NCBI GenBank assembly: GCA_017941735.1
Contig: JAGAVW010000046.1
Coordinates: forward strand, 1 to 64,000
Source of the DNA: Solobacterium sp.
GTDB lineage: Bacteria > Bacillota_I > Bacilli_A > Erysipelotrichales > Erysipelotrichaceae
Direction: 5' to 3'
DNA length: 64,000 nt
Shown: positions 59,612 through 64,000 of the stretch, piece after piece
Layout: each line of letters opens with the position of its first letter
How positions within the stretch are numbered: position 1 is the stretch's first letter
Translations under genes and position numbers: made by a program
Notes under the pieces: model-generated
Told to the model about the DNA's origin: nothing
Databases searched by the model: none
The model's input: the letters and a program-made list of their open reading frames with translations, nothing else

Positions 59612-60250
59612 ATGGAAAAAGAACAGCAACATATAGAAGACCCTATACTTACGGAAGATGCGATACTTGCGCATCGAAAAACGCAAGAAGAGAAACGCTA
59701 TAAAGAACAAAAAAAGGCATTTTTGAATGAGCTCTTTGATTTTGTGAAGACTTTTTTAATTAGTGCTGCCATTGTCTTTGTGACAGTTCATTATATTGCG
59801 ACCCCTGTACAAGTAAAAGGGAATTCAATGTATCCAACTTTAAAGAATGATTCCTTAGGATTTTCGAATGTATTGGGGCGAAGAATAGAGCCTTTAAAGC
59901 GTTTTGATATTGTGGTTATCTATTTTGAAGATCGAAATGATTATCTTGTGAAACGGTTGATTGGATTGCCTGGTGAAACGATTGCTTATCATGATGAAAA
60001 ACTCTATATCAATGGCCAAGAAGTAGAAGAAACTTTCTTAGACCAGATGTACATGGCAACCTTCTCTTCCCAGTTTACCGAAGATATTGAAGAAATCACC
60101 TTAGGGGAAGATGAAGTTTATTGTTTAGGAGACAATCGACCAACAAGTCGGGATTCACGTTATTATGGGCCTTTTAAGGTAAGTCAAATCACAAGTAAAG
60201 GTGTTTTTGTGGTTTATCCATTTAAGGACTTTGGGGTGAAATCATGGTAA
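59612..60250 (+). CDS. lepB: type I signal peptidase
   Basis: 212 residues. Long charged cytoplasmic start (~40 residues), one membrane helix (42-60), then the catalytic domain with Ser72 in GNSMYPTL and Lys114 in DYLVKRLIGLPGE, and GDNRPTSRDSRYYGP at the end. It cuts signal peptides from exported proteins outside the membrane. Its stop overlaps the rbgA ATG (60244), so they are translated together. Confidence 0.95.
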   Translation: MEKEQQHIEDPILTEDAILAHRKTQEEKRYKEQKKAFLNELFDFVKTFLISAAIVFVTVHYIATPVQVKGNSMYPTLKNDSLGFSNVLGRRIEPLKRFDIVVIYFEDRNDYLVKRLIGLPGETIAYHDEKLYINGQEVEETFLDQMYMATFSSQFTEDIEEITLGEDEVYCLGDNRPTSRDSRYYGPFKVSQITSKGVFVVYPFKDFGVKSW

Positions 60251-61089
60251 ATATACAGTGGTATCCAGGCCACATGGAGAAAGCACGTCGTGATATGTTA
60301 GACGGTTTAAAAGCCGTTGATTTTTTAATTGAAGTTCGTGATGCGCGCATTCCTAACGCCAGTGCTAATCCAATATTAAATGATATGGCAAAAGGGAAAG
60401 AACGACTTGTGATTCTAAGCAAAAGCGATTTAGCAGATCCAGAAGCAACGAGTGCTTGGCAAAAGGCCTTAGAAGCGCAAGGGTATCATGTCTTGGCTTT
60501 AAACTTACAAGATACGAAAAGTCGAAAAGCATTAATTGATACATGTAAAGAATTGACACAAGAAAAGCGTAATAAGATGATTGCGAAGGGGATTAAACCG
60601 CGGGCCATGCGCGCGATGGCTTGTGGGATTCCAAATTCTGGAAAGAGCACGTTAATCAATCTAGTATCTAAAAAGAAAAGTGCTAAAACAGCTGATAAGC
60701 CAGGTGTCACGCGTGGTCTTACTTGGATTCATGCGGATGAGACATTAGATATTTTAGATACCCCAGGTGTGTTATGGCCAAAGTTTGAAGATCCTACGGT
60801 TGGTGTTTTATTAGGTGCAACGGGAGCCATCAATGACAATATCTTAGATTTAAAAGAGATTGCGATAAAAACGATTGAAATCATTCTTAAGCAATATGAA
60901 ACAATCTTTATTGATGTTTTTGGCATAAGTAAAGAGAGTAAGAAAGAAGATTATTTACTGCAAATCGCAAAAGCAAGACATTTAGAAAAAGAAAATGCAG
61001 AGGCGGATGTAGATCGAGCAGCAAGTCTCTTTTTACATGAGTTACGAAAAGGAAAATACGGACGGATTACCTTAGAAAGTGCACAATGA
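60244..61089 (+). CDS. rbgA: ribosome biogenesis GTPase RbgA (YlqF)
   Basis: 281 residues. NIQWYPGHMEKARRDM is the RbgA signature. The GTPase motifs are circularly permuted: G4 (LSKSDL) comes before G1 (GIPNSGKST) and G3 (DTPGVLWP). A C-terminal ANTAR-like helical domain binds the 50S subunit. It is needed for late 50S assembly. 4-nt overlap with rnhB. Confidence 0.96.
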   Translation: MVNIQWYPGHMEKARRDMLDGLKAVDFLIEVRDARIPNASANPILNDMAKGKERLVILSKSDLADPEATSAWQKALEAQGYHVLALNLQDTKSRKALIDTCKELTQEKRNKMIAKGIKPRAMRAMACGIPNSGKSTLINLVSKKKSAKTADKPGVTRGLTWIHADETLDILDTPGVLWPKFEDPTVGVLLGATGAINDNILDLKEIAIKTIEIILKQYETIFIDVFGISKESKKEDYLLQIAKARHLEKENAEADVDRAASLFLHELRKGKYGRITLESAQ

Positions 61090-61706
61090 AAGAAAAGAAG
61101 TATTGTACCAATGAATATGAACATCAATATTGGCAACAAGAGAAACTCGTTTTAGGCATTGATGAAGCAGGAAGAGGCCCTCTTGCGGGACCACTTGTTG
61201 TTGCGGGTGTTGTTTTTCCAATTGGTTATGAAAATAAGGACATCTATGATTCAAAAGCTCTTTCTGAGAAAAAAAGGGAAGCTCTTTTTGAAGTGATTCA
61301 AGAAGACGCATTATCTTTTACCATTTCGATTGTGCAAGAAAAAGAAATTGACCGCTTAAATATTTATCGCGCGGACCAAGAGGCAATGAAAGAGATTGCC
61401 TTAAAAATGATGGCAGATATTGTTTTAACGGATGCCATGCCTCTTGAAATAGAGAAACCTGTATTCTCTCTTATTAAAGGAGATCAAAAGAGTATATCCA
61501 TTGCGGCAGGCTCCATTCTTGCGAAAGTCACAAGAGATCGGTTAATGAAAGAATATGACAAGTTGTATCCAGAATATGGCTTTGCGAAAAATAAAGGTTA
61601 TGGCACCAAACAACATATGGAAGCCATTCAAACCTATGGCATTACACCCATTCATCGTCGCAGCTTTGCGCCGGTTGCCTTTCATCAAGAAACACTTGAT
61701 TTATAA
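61086..61706 (+). CDS. rnhB: ribonuclease HII
   Basis: 206 residues. LGIDEAGRGPLAGPLVVAGV has the Asp-Glu of the DEDD site; ESKALS-type DSKALSEKKREAL, and SIAAGSILAKVTRDRLM, then YGTKQHMEAI complete the fold. It removes ribonucleotides from DNA and RNA primers. The N-terminus is short (no long extension seen in some Bacillota). Confidence 0.96.
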   Translation: MKEKKYCTNEYEHQYWQQEKLVLGIDEAGRGPLAGPLVVAGVVFPIGYENKDIYDSKALSEKKREALFEVIQEDALSFTISIVQEKEIDRLNIYRADQEAMKEIALKMMADIVLTDAMPLEIEKPVFSLIKGDQKSISIAAGSILAKVTRDRLMKEYDKLYPEYGFAKNKGYGTKQHMEAIQTYGITPIHRRSFAPVAFHQETLDL

Positions 61707-61713
61707 AAAGGAA

Positions 61714-61750
61714 AAGCACCAAATCTTCGAAATATGAAGGTGAGGTGCTT
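61714..61750 (+). promoter_or_regulatory. hairpin enclosing the dprA ribosome-binding site
   Basis: AAGCACC (61714-61720) pairs with GGTGCTT (61744-61750), and inside it CTTC (61725-61728) pairs with GAAG (61736-61739). The probable ribosome-binding site GAAGGTGAGG lies within the fold and the stem ends one base before ATG 61751. It may lower dprA translation. Confidence 0.5.
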
Positions 61751-62491
61751 ATGAAACAAAGAGAAATCTTAGCTTATTATAGTTTGGCGCATGAAGGGAA
61801 CTGGTCGAAGATTGCTGAAGCAATCAAAACGAGTGAACCTCCTGTTATTAAAGAGATTAGTGATGCGTATCTTACTATTTATGATGAAGCTTACCCAAAG
61901 GAGTTTCTTTCTTTACGCCATCCTCCTTGGGTTCTTTTTTATGAGGGCAATTTGGAATTATTGAAGGATGCAAAAGTTTCCATTGTTGGCTCGCGTCATT
62001 TAACTGACTATGGGGCTTATGTCACGCGTAATATCACAAAAGAGCTTTCGAAACATTATGTTGTGGTATCTGGTTTAGCAAAAGGGGCAGATGCGTGTGC
62101 GCATGAAACAGCTTTGGATAATGGAAAAGGTACCATTGGCATCATTGGAAGTGGGCTTGGAATGCATTATCCAAAAGAAAATGAGTCGCTTTATCAAAAG
62201 ATGAAGACACAATTAATCCTAAGTGAATATCCGCATGAGGTAGGGGTAAAAAAGTATCATTTTCCTTGGCGTAATCGTTTGATTGCAGCTTTAGGAAAGT
62301 ATTTATTTGTAACCCAAGCCAGCTACCATAGTGGCACGATGTTAACAGTAAATGAAGCAATTGCTTTATCAAAAGAGGTTTATTGTGTCCCTTATCCTTT
62401 TGGGAATCAAGTTGGGATTGGTTGTAATGCCTTGATTGAACAAGGCGCAAATATTCTTTATGATATAGACCAATTAAAGGCTCTTATTTGA
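61751..62491 (+). CDS. dprA: DNA-processing protein DprA (Smf)
   Basis: 246 residues. Rossmann-like DprA core: AKVSIVGSRHLTDYG, VVVSGLAKGADACAHETAL, GTIGIIGSGLGMHYPKEN, FPWRNRLIAALG and SYHSGTMLTVNEA. It loads RecA on incoming single strands in natural transformation. At 246 residues it has a short N-terminal part and lacks the C-terminal winged-helix of longer DprA proteins. Start at ATG 61751; a GTG two codons earlier is possible but lies in the hairpin stem. Confidence 0.94.
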   Translation: MKQREILAYYSLAHEGNWSKIAEAIKTSEPPVIKEISDAYLTIYDEAYPKEFLSLRHPPWVLFYEGNLELLKDAKVSIVGSRHLTDYGAYVTRNITKELSKHYVVVSGLAKGADACAHETALDNGKGTIGIIGSGLGMHYPKENESLYQKMKTQLILSEYPHEVGVKKYHFPWRNRLIAALGKYLFVTQASYHSGTMLTVNEAIALSKEVYCVPYPFGNQVGIGCNALIEQGANILYDIDQLKALI

Positions 62492-62506
62492 TTTTTTAAA
62501 GAAAAC

Positions 62507-62536
62507 TTGCCAAAATGGTGGGCAATAAGCTATCCT
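62507..62536 (+). promoter_or_regulatory. possible topA promoter
   Basis: TTGCCA (62507-62512), 18-nt spacer, TATCCT (62531-62536). GAAAGGAATC precedes ATG 62569. Weak match. Confidence 0.35.
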
Positions 62537-62568
62537 ATGTAATGCTTTAAGAAGAAAGGAATCAAACT

Positions 62569-64000
62569 ATGAAGAATCTTGTGATTGTTGAGTCACCGTC
62601 CAAATCAAAGACCATTCAAAAATATCTTGGAGAAGACTATACCGTTGTTTCAAGTAAAGGGCATATCCGAGATTTAGCTATAAAAGGGAAAGATGGATTA
62701 GGCGTAGATGTAGATAATGGATTTATACCTACCTATGAAATCTCAAAAGATAAAAAAGCAATTGTAAAAGATTTACAAAAACAAGCCAAAAAAGCAGATC
62801 ATGTATACCTTGCAACCGACCCAGATCGTGAAGGGGAAGCAATTTCTTGGCATTTAGCAGAAGAATTGGGATTAGAAGAAGGGGCGAAAGACCGTGTGAC
62901 ATTCCATGAAATTACACACGATGCGGTTTTAAATGCCTTTTCCAATCCACGTGCTATTGATATGGACCTTGTTCATTCCCAAGAAGCACGTCGTATATTA
63001 GACCGTATTATTGGCTTTAAATTAAGTAAGCTTTTACATAGTAAAATTAAATCAAAATCAGCAGGACGCGTCCAATCGGTCGCTTTAAAGCTCATTGTGG
63101 AACGTGAAAAAGAGATTGAAGCCTTTGTGCCAGAAGAATACTGGACCTTAGATGCGGTCTTTGAAAAGGATGGCCAAACCTTTGATGCAAGTTTAACGAA
63201 AATCAATGGAAAAAAGGCGAAGTTACAAAACGAGGAAGATGCGAAAAAGGCATTTGCGGCATACACAGGCAAATTTGAGGTGCAAGAAATCAAAGAAACC
63301 GCACGCAAACGCGTTGCCTTTAAACCATTTATCACCTCCACGCTTCAACAAGAAGCTTCTACGAAATTAGGCTTTTCGGCAAAACGAACCATGAGTATTG
63401 CTCAACGCTTGTATGAAGGCATAGATATTGGGAATGGGCAAGAAGGTTTAATTACCTATATGCGTACGGATAGTACGCGGTTAAGTGATGTTTACATCAA
63501 AAGTGCCCAAGCGAAAATCGCCAAAGATTTTGGGAAAGAGTATCTTGGTTTCTATAAAGTGAGTAATGATGCAAGTGCGCAAGATGCCCACGAAGCCATT
63601 CGTCCAACTAATGTGAATCATGATCCAGAATTGATTAAATCGCATTTAACGCCTGAACAATACAAACTCTATAAACTCATTTATGCGCGTGCTATGGCCT
63701 CTTTGATGGCACCTGCACAATATTCAAGCTTAGGGGTTACCTTAGAACAAAATGGACATACATTCTCTGCGAATGGAAGTCGCTTGGTGTTTGATGGTTG
63801 GCTAAAGGTGTACCAACAATATGATTCAAGTAAGGATGTCTTATTGCCAATGTTAAAAGAAGGGGAACTCTTAGAAGCAAAAGAGCTCAAGCAAAACCAA
63901 CATTTTACAGAAGCACCTGCCCGTTATACCGAAGCAAAACTCATCAAGGAAATGGAAGAAGAAGGAATTGGTCGTCCTTCTACTTATGCAATGATTATTG
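62569..64000 (+). CDS. topA: DNA topoisomerase I, 3' end outside window
   Basis: About 477 residues are visible and the frame is open to the last base. Toprim domain: NLVIVESPSKSKTIQKYLG, SKGHIRDLA, ATDPDREGEAISWHL; then SAGRVQSVALKLIV, the catalytic Tyr297 in TYMRTDSTR, QDAHEAIRPTN, and GIGRPSTYAM at the edge. It relaxes negative supercoils. The zinc-finger C-terminus expected in this family would lie beyond the window. Confidence 0.97.
   Translation, partial: MKNLVIVESPSKSKTIQKYLGEDYTVVSSKGHIRDLAIKGKDGLGVDVDNGFIPTYEISKDKKAIVKDLQKQAKKADHVYLATDPDREGEAISWHLAEELGLEEGAKDRVTFHEITHDAVLNAFSNPRAIDMDLVHSQEARRILDRIIGFKLSKLLHSKIKSKSAGRVQSVALKLIVEREKEIEAFVPEEYWTLDAVFEKDGQTFDASLTKINGKKAKLQNEEDAKKAFAAYTGKFEVQEIKETARKRVAFKPFITSTLQQEASTKLGFSAKRTMSIAQRLYEGIDIGNGQEGLITYMRTDSTRLSDVYIKSAQAKIAKDFGKEYLGFYKVSNDASAQDAHEAIRPTNVNHDPELIKSHLTPEQYKLYKLIYARAMASLMAPAQYSSLGVTLEQNGHTFSANGSRLVFDGWLKVYQQYDSSKDVLLPMLKEGELLEAKELKQNQHFTEAPARYTEAKLIKEMEEEGIGRPSTYAMII

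Noticed and set aside
1-64000. tRNA, rRNA, CRISPR or prophage genes
   Set aside because: Looked for cloverleaf-like, rRNA-like, spacer-repeat and phage-gene signals by eye and found none; a covariance-model scan would be the decisive check.

Overview
The window looks like chromosome of a low-GC Gram-positive bacterium (Bacillota). The gene order rpsP-khpA-rimM-trmD ... rplS-lepB-rbgA-rnhB-dprA-topA, an LTA-synthase-like enzyme, LCP and CapA proteins, and a fruRKA operon all fit. The style of the surface-glycan genes makes me think of an Erysipelotrichia-type lineage, but that is an inference and no 16S or other marker is present to prove it. No rRNA, tRNA or CRISPR was seen.

Layout. (1) 1-0.99 kb: the 3' part of an IS3-family element whose right end cuts through a minus-strand membrane-protein gene. 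(2) 1-34.6 kb: a large cell-surface glycan locus. It holds two DUF6056-type membrane proteins, a UDP-GlcNAc 2-epimerase-like enzyme, a YfhO-type membrane protein, a domain-permuted GH3 glycosidase, an O-acylation cassette (acyltransferase-3, HAD phosphatase, MBOAT, SGNH protein), six GT2/GT4-type glycosyltransferases plus a GtrB-like polyprenyl-phosphate glycosyltransferase, an O-antigen ligase/polymerase-like protein, an LCP ligase of unusual architecture, a Phd/RelE-type toxin-antitoxin pair, RmlA-SDR-RmlB for a dTDP-deoxysugar, and two Wzx-type flippases. (3) 34.6-42.9 kb: mixed metabolism and envelope genes (FAD oxidoreductase, PduL, an orphan EIIA, a lipoprotein, a phosphodiester glycosidase pair, nagB, trxA, an LtaS-like sulfatase). 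(4) 43-47.8 kb: a polyamine-type ABC operon (XRE-cupin regulator, potABCD), in which the ATPase PotA carries two Ig-like repeats inserted in its C-terminal domain. (5) 47.8-53.3 kb: a zinc-ribbon membrane protein, fruRKA and a CapA-like protein. (6) 53.3-64 kb: the ribosome/tRNA-modification region, with five non-ribosomal genes placed between trmD and rplS, running into topA, which leaves the window.

How the parts fit. The sugar-nucleotide enzymes (epimerase, RmlA, SDR, RmlB), glycosyltransferases, flippases, polymerase/ligase-like protein and LCP protein together describe Wzx/Wzy-style assembly of at least one, possibly two, wall-linked polysaccharides. The acylation cassette would decorate them.

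Two things stand out. First, at least eight genes have a -10 hexamer 6-9 nt before the start codon and no Shine-Dalgarno, which implies leaderless mRNAs. Second, there are several unusual protein architectures: PotA with Ig repeats, an LCP protein with a solute-binding-like domain and a Cys-rich/helical tail, and a HAD-HD fusion. Clear cis-elements were also found: palindromes over the XRE promoter, four 10-bp direct repeats before fruR, and a promoter built into a terminator before rpsP.
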